A stretch of 64,000 nucleotides of DNA, taken from Nocardioides terrigena (GTDB lineage: Bacteria > Actinomycetota > Actinomycetes > Propionibacteriales > Nocardioidaceae). This document shows positions 45,405-52,718 of the stretch, piece after piece. Within the stretch, counting starts at the first letter, position 1. Every line of letters starts with the position of its first letter. A program made the translations under genes and the position numbers. The notes under the pieces were generated by a model. It did no database searches. It saw only the letters and a program-made list of their open reading frames with translations, and was not told the origin of the DNA. The stretch is from NCBI RefSeq assembly GCF_003047265.1, contig NZ_PZYY01000001.1, positions 62,001-126,000 of the forward strand, given 5' to 3'.

Positions 45405-46133
45405 GTGACGACCGATCCCTTGGCCTGGCTGGTGGACCTCGAAGGCGTGCCCTCCGGGTACGCCGCGGTCCGTGACGGCATCGACGTGATGCTCCGCGAC
45501 CGCGGGCTGCGACGCACCTCCCCGGAGATGACCGCCGAGTCGCTCCTGCGCGGCGCGCACGCCTCGGCGGTGCTCGAGGGGTCCTCGGCCACCTTGGCCG
45601 AGCTGCGGGAGGGCTCCGGCGACCAGGTCGCCGCCGACGCCGTCCGGATGTCGGCCTCGCTGTTGGCCCTCGCGCCCCTGCTCAAGACCGCGCCCCTCCA
45701 GGCGATCGCCCGCATCCACAGCGTCGTCGGGTCCGCGGTGCTCGGGCCCGACGAGCTGGGCCGCCCGCGCGACGCCGCCTCCGCGGACCGGCTCCGCGGG
45801 GTCGCCGAGCTGCTGCTCGCCGAGACGTCCGCACCGGCGCTGCTCGTGGCAGCCGTCGTGCACGCCGACCTGGCGACGGCCGCGCCCTTCGCCTCCCACA
45901 ACGGCATCGTGGCGCGGGCCGTGGAGCGGCTCGTGCTCGTCTCGCGGGGCGTGGACGCCAAGTCGCTGGTCGTGCCGGAGGCCGGGCACCTCGCCCTGCG
46001 CGCGCAGTACGAGTCCAACCTCGGCGCCTACCGCGACGGAGGTGCGCGCGGGGTGCACGCGTGGGTGCTCTACGCGAGCGAGGCGTACGCCGCGGGCGCC
46101 GAGGCGTCGCCGCTGCGGAGGGCCGCGGAGTAG
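45405..46133 (+). CDS. Degenerate Fic-fold protein
   Basis: A 242-residue protein with the Fic helical fold. The core reads H153-ADLATAA-PFASHNGIVAR: the P-F, N-G and final R of the HPFxxGNGRxxR motif remain, but the catalytic histidine before P-F is alanine and the first arginine after N-G is isoleucine, so AMP transfer is unlikely. Near the N-terminus S54-AVL-E58-G matches the SxxxE(G/N) inhibitory helix of class II Fic proteins. GTG 45405 is 28 bp from the divergent methyltransferase. A hypothetical protein at this place next to the Ms1-like RNA locus also occurs in mycobacteria (Rv3662c). Confidence 0.75.
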   Translation: MTTDPLAWLVDLEGVPSGYAAVRDGIDVMLRDRGLRRTSPEMTAESLLRGAHASAVLEGSSATLAELREGSGDQVAADAVRMSASLLALAPLLKTAPLQAIARIHSVVGSAVLGPDELGRPRDAASADRLRGVAELLLAETSAPALLVAAVVHADLATAAPFASHNGIVARAVERLVLVSRGVDAKSLVVPEAGHLALRAQYESNLGAYRDGGARGVHAWVLYASEAYAAGAEASPLRRAAE

Positions 46134-46157
46134 TCCGGACGGGCCATGACATGCGAA

Positions 46158-46185
46158 CGGCACCCGATCGTGAGATCAGGTGCCG
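46158..46185. terminator. Hairpin between the Fic-like gene and the candidate ncRNA
   Basis: CGGCACC (46158-46164) pairs with GGTGCCG (46179-46185), with one C-A mismatch and an inner GATC-GTGA-GATC stem. It can end the Fic-like transcript on the plus strand and the candidate RNA on the minus strand. Confidence 0.7.
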
Positions 46186-46323
46186 TCGCTGACACGTGAC
46201 GCTTGGCTACCAAGCGTGCAACATCTAACTGCTGCCCCGGTCATGGCCGGTGACTCGCGCCCTTGTGCGAAGGGTAGATCGCCGCGTGGGTACCAGGCTC
46301 ACGTGCTGTCTGTGGAGTTGTGT
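46158..46323 (-). ncRNA. Candidate Ms1/6S-like small RNA
   Basis: A non-coding stretch of lower GC between convergent genes. On the minus strand a good promoter (TTGAAC at 46358-46353, 17-bp spacer, TACAAC at 46335-46330) predicts a start near 46323 and a transcript of about 165 nt ending at the hairpin. Internal stems: CCCTT/AAGGG (46260/46270), CCGG/CCGG (46237/46247), and a perfect 8-bp ACGCTTGG/CCAAGCGT (46199/46210). CACGTGA and TCACGTG near the two ends can pair to form a long rod, as in 6S-type RNAs. Location and orientation match MTS2823/Ms1 in M. tuberculosis, between Rv3661 and Rv3662c. The mycobacterial RNA is about 300 nt, so this would be a shorter form. Confidence 0.55.
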
Positions 46324-46329
46324 GACTCC

Positions 46330-46358
46330 GTTGTACGCCGGTCCTGCCGCGCGTTCAA
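46330..46358 (-). promoter_or_regulatory. Sigma-A-type promoter for the candidate small RNA
   Basis: On the minus strand TTGAAC (46358-46353) and TACAAC (46335-46330) are separated by exactly 17 bp. This is one of the best -35/-10 matches in the window. It lies 31 bp beyond the end of the HAD gene and points away from it, where no coding sequence follows. Confidence 0.55.
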
Positions 46359-46388
46359 GGGTTGACATCCCCACCGATAGGTGCGGGC

Positions 46389-47195
46389 TCAGGCCTCGTT
46401 GCGACGCTTGCGTGCGTTGACCCAGAGCACGCCCCCGGCGGCCATCGCGCCGCCGACCGCCAGCGCGGCGAGGGTCTGCCTGGCCGGGGGCAGCGGCACC
46501 CGGGACCGCAGGGCGACGGGCTTGTCGAAGACCAGCACCGGCCAACCCTCCGCCATGGCCGCCTTGCGCAGCTCGCGGTCGGGGTTGACGGCGTGCGGGT
46601 GGCCGACGGCCCGCAGCATGTGCACGTCGGTGACCGAGTCGCTGTAGGCGTAGCACTCGTCGAGGTCGTAGCCGACCAGCTCGGCGAGGTCCTCGATGGC
46701 GCGCGCCTTCTCCTCGGCGTACGCGTAGTACTCGATGTCCCCGCTGTACTTGCCGTCGACGATCTCCATGCGGGTGGCGACGACCCGGTCGGCGCCCAGC
46801 ATCTCGCCGATCGGCTCGACGACCTCCGAGCCGCTCGTCGAGACGATGACGACGTCGCGACCGGCCCGGTGGTGCTCCTCGATCAGGCTGACCGCCTCGT
46901 CGTAGACGATCGGGTCGACGATGTTGTGGAGTGTGTCGGCGACGATCTCGCGGACCGTCGCCACGTCCCAGCCGGCGCAGAGCGCGGACATGAAGGCCCG
47001 CATCTTCTCCATCTGGTCGTGGTCGGCACCGCCGACCAGGTAGACGAACTGTGCGTAGGTGCTGCGCAGCATCGCGCGCCTGCTGATCAGCCCGCCCGCC
47101 TGGAATGGCTTGCTGAAGGCCAACGTGCTCGACTTGGCGATGATCGTCTTGTCGAGGTCGAAGAAGGCCGCGGTGGGGCGGGACATGTCGGCCAT
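46389..47195 (-). CDS. HAD-IB family phosphatase, SerB-like (Rv3661-like)
   Basis: A 268-residue HAD hydrolase. FFDLDKT carries the nucleophile and acid aspartates, STSGSE the motif-II residues, K and the YSDSVTDVHML segment motifs III-IV. A hydrophobic span near the C-terminus (about 240-258) followed by RKRRNEA suggests membrane anchoring, common in the HAD-IB group annotated as phosphoserine phosphatase-like. In M. tuberculosis the gene next to ssd (Rv3661) has this type and position. Divergent from ssd by 133 bp. Confidence 0.88.
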   Translation of the reverse strand: MADMSRPTAAFFDLDKTIIAKSSTLAFSKPFQAGGLISRRAMLRSTYAQFVYLVGGADHDQMEKMRAFMSALCAGWDVATVREIVADTLHNIVDPIVYDEAVSLIEEHHRAGRDVVIVSTSGSEVVEPIGEMLGADRVVATRMEIVDGKYSGDIEYYAYAEEKARAIEDLAELVGYDLDECYAYSDSVTDVHMLRAVGHPHAVNPDRELRKAAMAEGWPVLVFDKPVALRSRVPLPPARQTLAALAVGGAMAAGGVLWVNARKRRNEA

Positions 47196-47268
47196 CGTAG
47201 GGCGGTGACCGCGACCGGGTCGCCTGCCCGGGCCACCAGCCGTCCACCGGCCGTCCGGAGGCGACGCT

Positions 47269-47279
47269 CCTCCACAGGG
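47269..47279 (+). promoter_or_regulatory. CCTCCACAGGG motif upstream of ssd
   Basis: An 11-base sequence 49 bp before the ssd start, repeated exactly at 51058-51068 and as CCTCCACAG at 51087-51095, both upstream of the pilin gene. It could be a control site of the Tad cluster. No known regulator is assigned. Confidence 0.35.
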
Positions 47280-47328
47280 TCACCACCGGTCCCGGCGCGG
47301 TGTCGGTCACCGCGGGGAACCTCGCTCC

Positions 47329-48351
47329 ATGCAGCCGATCCTCCTCACCCGTGACCGCTCCCTGGCCGACGAGGTCGCCCGGCTGAGCGCCGCGGCCGGG
47401 GTCCGCCCCGACGTGTACGACGACCCGCTCACGGCCCTTGCGGCCTGGCCGCGTGCGCCGCTGGTCCTCGTCGGGGCCGACCTTGTCGCCGAGGTGGCGG
47501 CGGCCCGTCCGGGACGGCGTGACGGGGTGCACGTCGTGGGCTGGGCCCCGGCGGACGGCGTCTTCCGCGCCGCGCTGGCCATCGGCGCCGGCACGGTCGG
47601 CGAGCTGCCCGTGTGCGAGGCCTGGCTGGTCGACCTGCTGGCCGACTCGGAGGAGGCGCCGGGGCGGGGCCGGACCGTCGGCGTCATCGGAGGGGCCGGT
47701 GGCGCGGGCGCGTCGACGTTCGCGTGCGCGCTGGGCCAGGTGTCCGCCCCGCGGGGACCGACGCTGGTGGTCGACACCGACCCCCTCGGGCCCGGTCTCG
47801 ACCGGATGCTCGGCCTCGAGTCTGCCGCCGGGGTGCGGTGGGGAGACCTCGCGTCGAGCTCCGGGCGCCTCGGAGCGAGGTCCCTGCGCGAGGCGGTGCC
47901 GCGGTCCGAGTCCGGGGTCGGGGTCCTGTCGTGGGCCTCAGGCGGCGCCTCCGCACCCGACGCCACGGTCGTCCGGGAAGCGGTGGCGGCCGCCCAGCGG
48001 GGCCACGACCTGGTGGTGCTCGACCTCGCGCGACACGGCCCGGCGCTGGTCGACGAGCTCGTCGCACGGTGCGACCGGCTGCTGGTGGTCCTGCCGGCGA
48101 CCCTCGCGGGTGTCGCGTCGACGGTGCGGCTCCTCGACCGCCTCGGCCCCGTCTCCGGAGCGGTGCTGGCCGTGCGGCGGGGCGGCGTCTCGTGGGACGA
48201 CGTCGAACGCGCCACCGGCCTCCCGATCGCCGTCGAGGTGCCCGAGCAGCGCGGCCTCCTCGAGGCGGTGGACCTCGGCCTGGGACCGGTGCGCCACCTC
48301 CGGGTCCCGCTCGCCCGGGCGGCGCGGCAGGTGCTGGAGGAGGCCGCGTGA
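47329..48351 (+). CDS. ssd: CpaE/TadZ-like septum-site determining ATPase homologue (Ssd)
   Basis: A 340-residue MinD/ParA-superfamily protein with an N-terminal receiver-like pseudo-domain (1-110) and an ATPase-fold domain. The deviant Walker A reads GGAGGAGAST: both lysines expected in KGGxGK are missing, as in the actinobacterial CpaE-like family next to helicase/Tad genes. VVDTDPLGPGLDRML is the switch segment. In M. tuberculosis Ssd (Rv3660c) affects septum formation; as TadZ it would place the pilus machine. Stop overlaps the GTG of tadA. Confidence 0.88.
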   Translation: MQPILLTRDRSLADEVARLSAAAGVRPDVYDDPLTALAAWPRAPLVLVGADLVAEVAAARPGRRDGVHVVGWAPADGVFRAALAIGAGTVGELPVCEAWLVDLLADSEEAPGRGRTVGVIGGAGGAGASTFACALGQVSAPRGPTLVVDTDPLGPGLDRMLGLESAAGVRWGDLASSSGRLGARSLREAVPRSESGVGVLSWASGGASAPDATVVREAVAAAQRGHDLVVLDLARHGPALVDELVARCDRLLVVLPATLAGVASTVRLLDRLGPVSGAVLAVRRGGVSWDDVERATGLPIAVEVPEQRGLLEAVDLGLGPVRHLRVPLARAARQVLEEAA

Positions 48352-49511
48352 CCGTCGCAGCCACGATCGCCCCCGGCCTCCTCGACGAGGTGCGGGAGCG
48401 GCTCGCCGCCACTCCCGGCGACCTCTCGCCCCACCGGGTGGCGGAGGCGTTGCGTGCGGCCGGGAGGCCGGTGGGCGACGCGATGGTGCTGGCGGTGCAC
48501 GACGAGCTGCGCCGCGACGTGCTGGGCGCCGGGCCGCTCGAGCCCCTGCTGAGACGGCCCGGGGTCACCGACGTCCTGGTCAACGGGGCCGACGAGGTGT
48601 GGATCGACTGCGGGGCCGGGCTCGAGCTCACCGGGGTGCGCTTCCCCGACGACGTGGCGGTGCGCCGCCTCGCGCAACGGCTGGCCGCGACGGGTGGTCG
48701 TCGCCTCGACGACGCCACCCCGCACGCGGACGTCAGGTTGCCCGACGGCACCCGGTTCCACGCGGTGCTCGCACCGACGGCGCGCCCCGGGACGGTGGTC
48801 TCCCTGCGGGTCCCGCGGGCCAGGGTCTTCACGATGGCGGACCTGGTGGCCGCCGCGGCGGTGACCGAGGAGGGTGCCGAGCTCCTGGCGGCGATCGTCG
48901 CCGCCCGGTGCGCCTTCCTCGTCACCGGTGGCACCGGCACCGGCAAGACGACCCTGCTCGCCGCCATGCTCTCCCTGGTCGACCCCGGTGAGCGGCTGGT
49001 GCTGGTCGAGGACTCCAGCGAGCTGCGACCCGCCCACCCGCACGTCATCGGGCTGGAGGCGCGACCGCCCAACATCGAGGGTGCCGGTGAGATCACCCTG
49101 CGCACGCTGGTGCGCCAGGCGCTGCGGATGCGCCCCGACCGCCTGGTCGTGGGGGAGGTGCGTGGTGCCGAGGTGGTGGAGATGCTGGCCGCGCTCAACA
49201 CCGGCCACGCCGGCGGGTGCGGCACGGTGCACGCCAACTCCGCCGCCGACGTGCCCGCCCGGCTCGAGGCCCTGGCCCTCGCTGCCGGACTCCCGCGGGC
49301 AGCCGTGCACAGCCAGCTCGCCGCCGCCCTCGACGTGGTGGTCCACGTGGCCCGGGGTCCCGACGGCGTACGCCGGGTGGCCCAGATCGGCGTGCCGAGC
49401 CGCGGGGCCGACGGGCTGGTGAGCCTCGAGGTCGCCGTGTCCTTCGACGCCGCAGGCCGGGTCGAGAGGGGGCCGGCCGCCCGCGACCTGGCCCGTCGGA
49501 TCTCACGGTGA
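48348..49511 (+). CDS. tadA: TadA/CpaF-type secretion ATPase
   Basis: A 387-residue type II/IV secretion ATPase. The N-domain is followed by Walker A TGGTGTGKTTLLAA, the Asp box EDSSELRP, Walker B RLVVGEVRGAEVVEML and the His box GHAGGCGTVHANS. It powers assembly of Flp/Tad pili or secretion. GTG 48348 overlaps the ssd stop (GTGA). The same order (ssd, tadA, tadB, tadC, small pilin, tadE) is conserved in Rv3660c-Rv3654c. Confidence 0.92.
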   Translation: MTVAATIAPGLLDEVRERLAATPGDLSPHRVAEALRAAGRPVGDAMVLAVHDELRRDVLGAGPLEPLLRRPGVTDVLVNGADEVWIDCGAGLELTGVRFPDDVAVRRLAQRLAATGGRRLDDATPHADVRLPDGTRFHAVLAPTARPGTVVSLRVPRARVFTMADLVAAAAVTEEGAELLAAIVAARCAFLVTGGTGTGKTTLLAAMLSLVDPGERLVLVEDSSELRPAHPHVIGLEARPPNIEGAGEITLRTLVRQALRMRPDRLVVGEVRGAEVVEMLAALNTGHAGGCGTVHANSAADVPARLEALALAAGLPRAAVHSQLAAALDVVVHVARGPDGVRRVAQIGVPSRGADGLVSLEVAVSFDAAGRVERGPAARDLARRISR

Positions 49512-50320
49512 CCGGCCTGCTCGGCTGGGTCGTGCCCGTCGTCGTCGCCGTGGCCGTGTGGCTGGCCTGCCCGGTGCCGTCGCGGTCGCTCCCCGCGGAC
49601 CCGAGGGGGCCGGGGGACCGGGATCCCGGCCACCGGCGGGCGCGGCTCTCGCTCACTCTCCTCGGCCTGTCGGTGGCGCTCGTGGCGGCCGGGGTGGTGC
49701 CGCTCCGGGTCCTCGTCCTCGGCGCCATCGGCCTGCTCACCGTGCTCGCGGCCCGGCGGATCTGGGGCCGGCGCCGGGACCGCCTGGCCGCCGCCGAGAC
49801 CTCTCGACGCGTCCTCGGCGCCTGTGAGGTGGTCGCCGCCGAGCTGGCCGCCGGCCGGCCCGCCGACGCCGCGCTCGCCCAGGCGGCCGGGCAGTGGTCC
49901 GGCCTCGCGCCCGTGGTGGAGGCACACGCCCTGGGCTCGGACGTCCCCGACGCGCTGCGGCGCCTCGCCTCCACCCCCGGCGCGGGCGAGCTGCGGGTCG
50001 TCGCCTCGGCGTGGCAGGTGTCCCAGCACTCCGGCCACGGCCTGGCCGACGCCCTGTCCCGGGTCGCGGCCCGGATCCGGGCGCGTCGACAGACCCGCCG
50101 GGTGGTCACCTCCGAGCTGGCGTCGGCTCGGGCCACCGCTCGCCTGGTCGCCGGCCTGCCGGTGGTCGCGCTCGGCATGGGCTCGGGAGCGGGCGGTGAC
50201 CCGTGGGGCTTCCTGCTCGGCACACCGGTCGGCTGGGGGTGCCTCGGGCTGGGGCTCGCGTTCGGCCTGCTCGGGCTCTGGTGGATCGAGGCGATCGCCG
50301 ACGGGGTGGACCGCCCGTGA
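49508..50320 (+). CDS. TadB-like type II secretion system F-domain protein
   Basis: A 270-residue inner-membrane protein with spans at about 3-20, 47-80, 210-235 and 243-265. The cytoplasmic T2SSF domain lies between the second and third span, with ELAAGRPADAALAQAA and HGLADALSRVAARIRARRQTRRVV. It forms the platform with TadC for the TadA motor. GTG start overlaps tadA (GTGA) and its stop overlaps tadC. Confidence 0.88.
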   Translation: MTGLLGWVVPVVVAVAVWLACPVPSRSLPADPRGPGDRDPGHRRARLSLTLLGLSVALVAAGVVPLRVLVLGAIGLLTVLAARRIWGRRRDRLAAAETSRRVLGACEVVAAELAAGRPADAALAQAAGQWSGLAPVVEAHALGSDVPDALRRLASTPGAGELRVVASAWQVSQHSGHGLADALSRVAARIRARRQTRRVVTSELASARATARLVAGLPVVALGMGSGAGGDPWGFLLGTPVGWGCLGLGLAFGLLGLWWIEAIADGVDRP

Positions 50321-51048
50321 CCGCGGTCGCCGTGGTGGCCACCCTGATGGCCGTGCTCCTGGCCCTCCCCCCGCGGACCGGCTGGGCGGACGCGCCGTCG
50401 CAGGATCCCGCCGGCGACAACCTGCCCGCCCCGGGCCGCCCCCGGTCCGTGGGGTGGCGTGTGCTGCTCTCGACCCTCGCGGAGTGTGGCGCGGGGCTCC
50501 TCCTCGGCCCTCCGGTGGGTCTGGTGGCCGGGCCGGTGGCGGCAGGCGCCGCCTGGGTGGCGCTGGACCGGTCCGAGTCCCGGGTGGTCAGGGAGGCCCG
50601 CGCCTCCGCGGCCCGCGACCTCCCGCACCTCGTCGACCTGCTGGCGGCGACCCTGCGATCCGGGGCCGCGCCCGCCGGTGCGCTGGCGTCCGTGTGTGCC
50701 GCCTGCCCCGGTGCGGCCGCCGACCGCCTCGACCCCGTGCTGGGCCGGCTCCGGGTCGGGCTGCCCGCCGCGGAGGTGTGGCGGGTGCTGTCCCTCGACG
50801 CCGTGCTGGCCCCGCTCGGCCACACCCTCGCCCGTGCCGAGGCGAGCGGGTCCTCGGTGGCCGACGCGATCGAGCGCCTCGCCGACGACCTCGAGCGGGA
50901 GGCCCTCGCCTCGGTGGAGGACCGCGCCCGCGCGGTGGGGGTCAGGGCCGCGGTCCCCCTGGGCCTGTGCCTGCTGCCCGCCTTCATCCTCATCGGGATC
51001 GTCCCCACGGTGGCCGGCCTGCTGGCCACGCTGCGGCCGGGACCGTGA
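50317..51048 (+). CDS. TadC-like type II secretion system F-domain protein
   Basis: A 243-residue membrane protein. After a signal-anchor (1-17) and a hydrophobic pair (about 57-80), the T2SSF domain has LPHLVDLLAATLRSGAAPAGAL and SGSSVADAIERLADDLEREA, and ends with a span (about 215-238). It is the second platform protein. GTG 50317 overlaps the stop of tadB. A 140-bp gap with CCTCCACAG motifs follows before the pilin gene. Confidence 0.87.
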   Translation: MTAVAVVATLMAVLLALPPRTGWADAPSQDPAGDNLPAPGRPRSVGWRVLLSTLAECGAGLLLGPPVGLVAGPVAAGAAWVALDRSESRVVREARASAARDLPHLVDLLAATLRSGAAPAGALASVCAACPGAAADRLDPVLGRLRVGLPAAEVWRVLSLDAVLAPLGHTLARAEASGSSVADAIERLADDLEREALASVEDRARAVGVRAAVPLGLCLLPAFILIGIVPTVAGLLATLRPGP

Positions 51049-51057
51049 GCCACCTGC

Positions 51058-51095
51058 CCTCCACAGGGAACGCCCGAGGGCGAGCCCCTCCACAG
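51058..51095 (+). promoter_or_regulatory. Two CCTCCACAG motifs upstream of the pilin gene
   Basis: CCTCCACAGGG at 51058-51068 and CCTCCACAG at 51087-51095 are 29 bp apart, 94-131 bp upstream of the DUF4244 start. The first is identical to the site before ssd. A separate promoter for the abundant pilin subunit would be expected here. Confidence 0.35.
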
Positions 51096-51188
51096 CTCCC
51101 GGCCGCCCCCTCCCGGACACCGGCCGGTCCGCCCAGAGTCGACGCACGACGACCCGCAGCGGGTGGGTCGCGACCGAGAGGACACGAC

Positions 51189-51374
51189 ATGCACGAGACC
51201 GTTCGACCCGGCCGACGCGACGAGCGCGGCATCACCACGGCGGAGTACGCCGTCGGCACCGCGGCCGGTGCCGGCTTCGCCGGGCTGCTCTACCAGCTGC
51301 TGAGCGGCGGCTTCGGCGACCGGCTCCTCAAGACCCTCTTCGACCACGTCATGGGCCTGCTGGGCATCGGATGA
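51189..51374 (+). CDS. DUF4244 Flp-type pilin
   Basis: A 61-residue class III-like prepilin. The basic leader ends in D-E-R-G, followed by ITTAEYAVGTAAGAGFAGLLYQLL, where E at +5 after the cleavage site and the hydrophobic helix are Flp features. This is the DUF4244 family found in the actinobacterial Tad cluster. The ribosome site GAGAGGA is close by. The stop overlaps tadE (ATGA). No prepilin peptidase gene is in the window. Confidence 0.9.
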   Translation: MHETVRPGRRDERGITTAEYAVGTAAGAGFAGLLYQLLSGGFGDRLLKTLFDHVMGLLGIG

Positions 51375-51730
51375 GCCGACGGTCCGAGCGGGGGGCAGTG
51401 ACGGCCGAGCTGGCGCTCGGTCTGCCGCTGCTCCTCGCCGTCACCGTGGGGCTCGTGTGGCTCCTGGCGGCGGGCACCGCCCAGGTGCGGGTCGTCGACG
51501 CGGCCCGCGAGGCCGCCCGGGTCGCCGCCCGGGGCGACGGGATCGAGGCGGCCCGAGACGTGGGGCGGCGTATCGCCCCCGAGGGCGCGGAGGTGGACGT
51601 GCGCCTCGCCGGCGACGAGGTGCGGGCGGAGGCAGCGGTCCGCATCGACGGCCCGGGTGGCCTCTTCGACTTCCTGCCCGGAGTCACGGTGCGCTCGACG
51701 GCCGTCGCCGCCGCGGAGGAGACCGGGTGA
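51371..51730 (+). CDS. TadE-like pseudopilin
   Basis: A 119-residue TadE-family protein: S-E-R-G-A-V-T-A-E-L-A-L cleavage-like motif and one hydrophobic helix (about 13-36), then a soluble domain. TadE proteins are pseudopilins in Tad assembly. It overlaps the pilin gene upstream and the next TadE-like gene downstream. Confidence 0.88.
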   Translation: MSRRSERGAVTAELALGLPLLLAVTVGLVWLLAAGTAQVRVVDAAREAARVAARGDGIEAARDVGRRIAPEGAEVDVRLAGDEVRAEAAVRIDGPGGLFDFLPGVTVRSTAVAAAEETG

Positions 51731-52125
51731 CGCGGCGGGGCCGCGACCTGCGCCCCCGTCGTCGGGGTCGGAGGGATCACCGCCGGCATACGGGGGAGCG
51801 CGGCGCCGCGACCCTGCTCGTCGTGGCCGCGGCGGGGTTGCTGCTGTTCGTCGGACTGGCGCTGAGCGGGGTGAGTGCCGTGGTGGTCGCCCAGCGCCGG
51901 GCGCAGTCGGGGGCCGACCTGGCCGCCCTGTCCGGGGCGACCGCTGCGGCGGACGGCCGGGACGGCTGTGCTGCGGCCACCGCCACGGCGCGGGCCAACG
52001 GTGCCGCTCTGGTGTCGTGCGTGGACGGTGCCGACGACGTCCGGGTCAGCGTCCGCGTGCGGGTCTCCGGTCCGGCGGGGCGGGCCGTCGACGTGGTCGC
52101 CGAGGCCCGGGCCGGTCCGGGCTAG
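51727..52125 (+). CDS. TadE-like protein of the helicase/secretion neighbourhood (Rv3654c-like)
   Basis: A 132-residue protein with a very basic N-tail (R-R-R-G-R-R-D-H-R-R-H), G-E-R-G-A-A-T, one membrane helix (about 30-52), then SGADLAALSGATAAADG, the pattern of the second TadE/TadG-like protein of this cluster. GTG overlaps the tadE stop (GTGA). It is the last Tad gene. Confidence 0.82.
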   Translation: MTRRGRDLRPRRRGRRDHRRHTGERGAATLLVVAAAGLLLFVGLALSGVSAVVVAQRRAQSGADLAALSGATAAADGRDGCAAATATARANGAALVSCVDGADDVRVSVRVRVSGPAGRAVDVVAEARAGPG

Positions 52126-52406
52126 GCCGGTGCCTCCTCGGCAGGGGGCCAGCCGAGCGCCGACAGGTGCGACGGAGGGGCCTCAGCACACTGGCGGGCG
52201 CCGACAATCGCGGCGCTGATCGACGTGTCGCACGCCGCCAGCCTGCGTGCCACCCTGTCGTACCCCGCCGGCCAGCACGCCGTCGTACCGCCGGGTGCCG
52301 CCTCGGACCGGACCTACTGGCCGAGTTGTCCGCCTTGGGGGGATGTGTCGGCCAGTGAGCGCCAAAGTCGCCGCCGGAGCGGAGACACCGACGGTAGGGG
52401 CCAGCG
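52126..52406. other. Non-coding gap between the Tad cluster and the small membrane protein gene
   Basis: 281 bp between convergent genes. I see no convincing open reading frame, no strong hairpin and no repeat. The composition is a little less biased than the flanking genes. A single CCTCAG occurs at 52181 without the 11-bp partner, so it is not the tandem box. Confidence 0.6.
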
Positions 52407-52709
52407 TCAGACGCGCTCGTCGGGTGTGGTCGGGTGGTCCTCGCGCTTCTCGGCCTCGACGCGGTCGAGCTTGTCGTTCAGCTTGTGGAGCTCCTTGCGC
52501 TCCCGGCGGTGTGCGAGGCCGCGCTTGGTGCCCCACTTGAGGATCGTGTAGCCCCACAGCACGGCGGCACCGGCGGCCACGCCGACCAGGAAGATCTCCA
52601 GCGAGCTCATGTCGATGCCCAGCAGCTCACCGCTGCCCTCGCTGACGAAGATCGCCGACAGGATCGCGATCGCGCCGAGGATGATCAGCAGCAGTCCGAG
52701 TATCACCAT
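52407..52709 (-). CDS. Small two-span membrane protein
   Basis: A 100-residue protein with spans at about 3-23 and 36-60 and a charged C-terminal coiled coil (KRGLAHRRERKELHKLNDKL). No domain recognised. It lies 9 bp after the helicase gene on the same strand, so it may be co-transcribed. Function unknown. Confidence 0.75.
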   Translation of the reverse strand: MVILGLLLIILGAIAILSAIFVSEGSGELLGIDMSSLEIFLVGVAAGAAVLWGYTILKWGTKRGLAHRRERKELHKLNDKLDRVEAEKREDHPTTPDERV

Positions 52710-52718
52710 GGGGGCAGG

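Noticed and set aside
46180..46365. A 61-codon open frame on the plus strand
   Set aside because: It has no ribosome-binding site, lies within the structured non-coding region and shows no codon bias or domain.
46134..47328. 6C small RNA, which mycobacteria carry between ssd and the HAD gene
   Set aside because: I found no pair of hairpins with loops of six cytosines in either gap next to the HAD gene.
52126..52406. Possible small genes in the gap after the Tad cluster
   Set aside because: Open frames there overlap one another on both strands, lack start signals and have no recognisable features.
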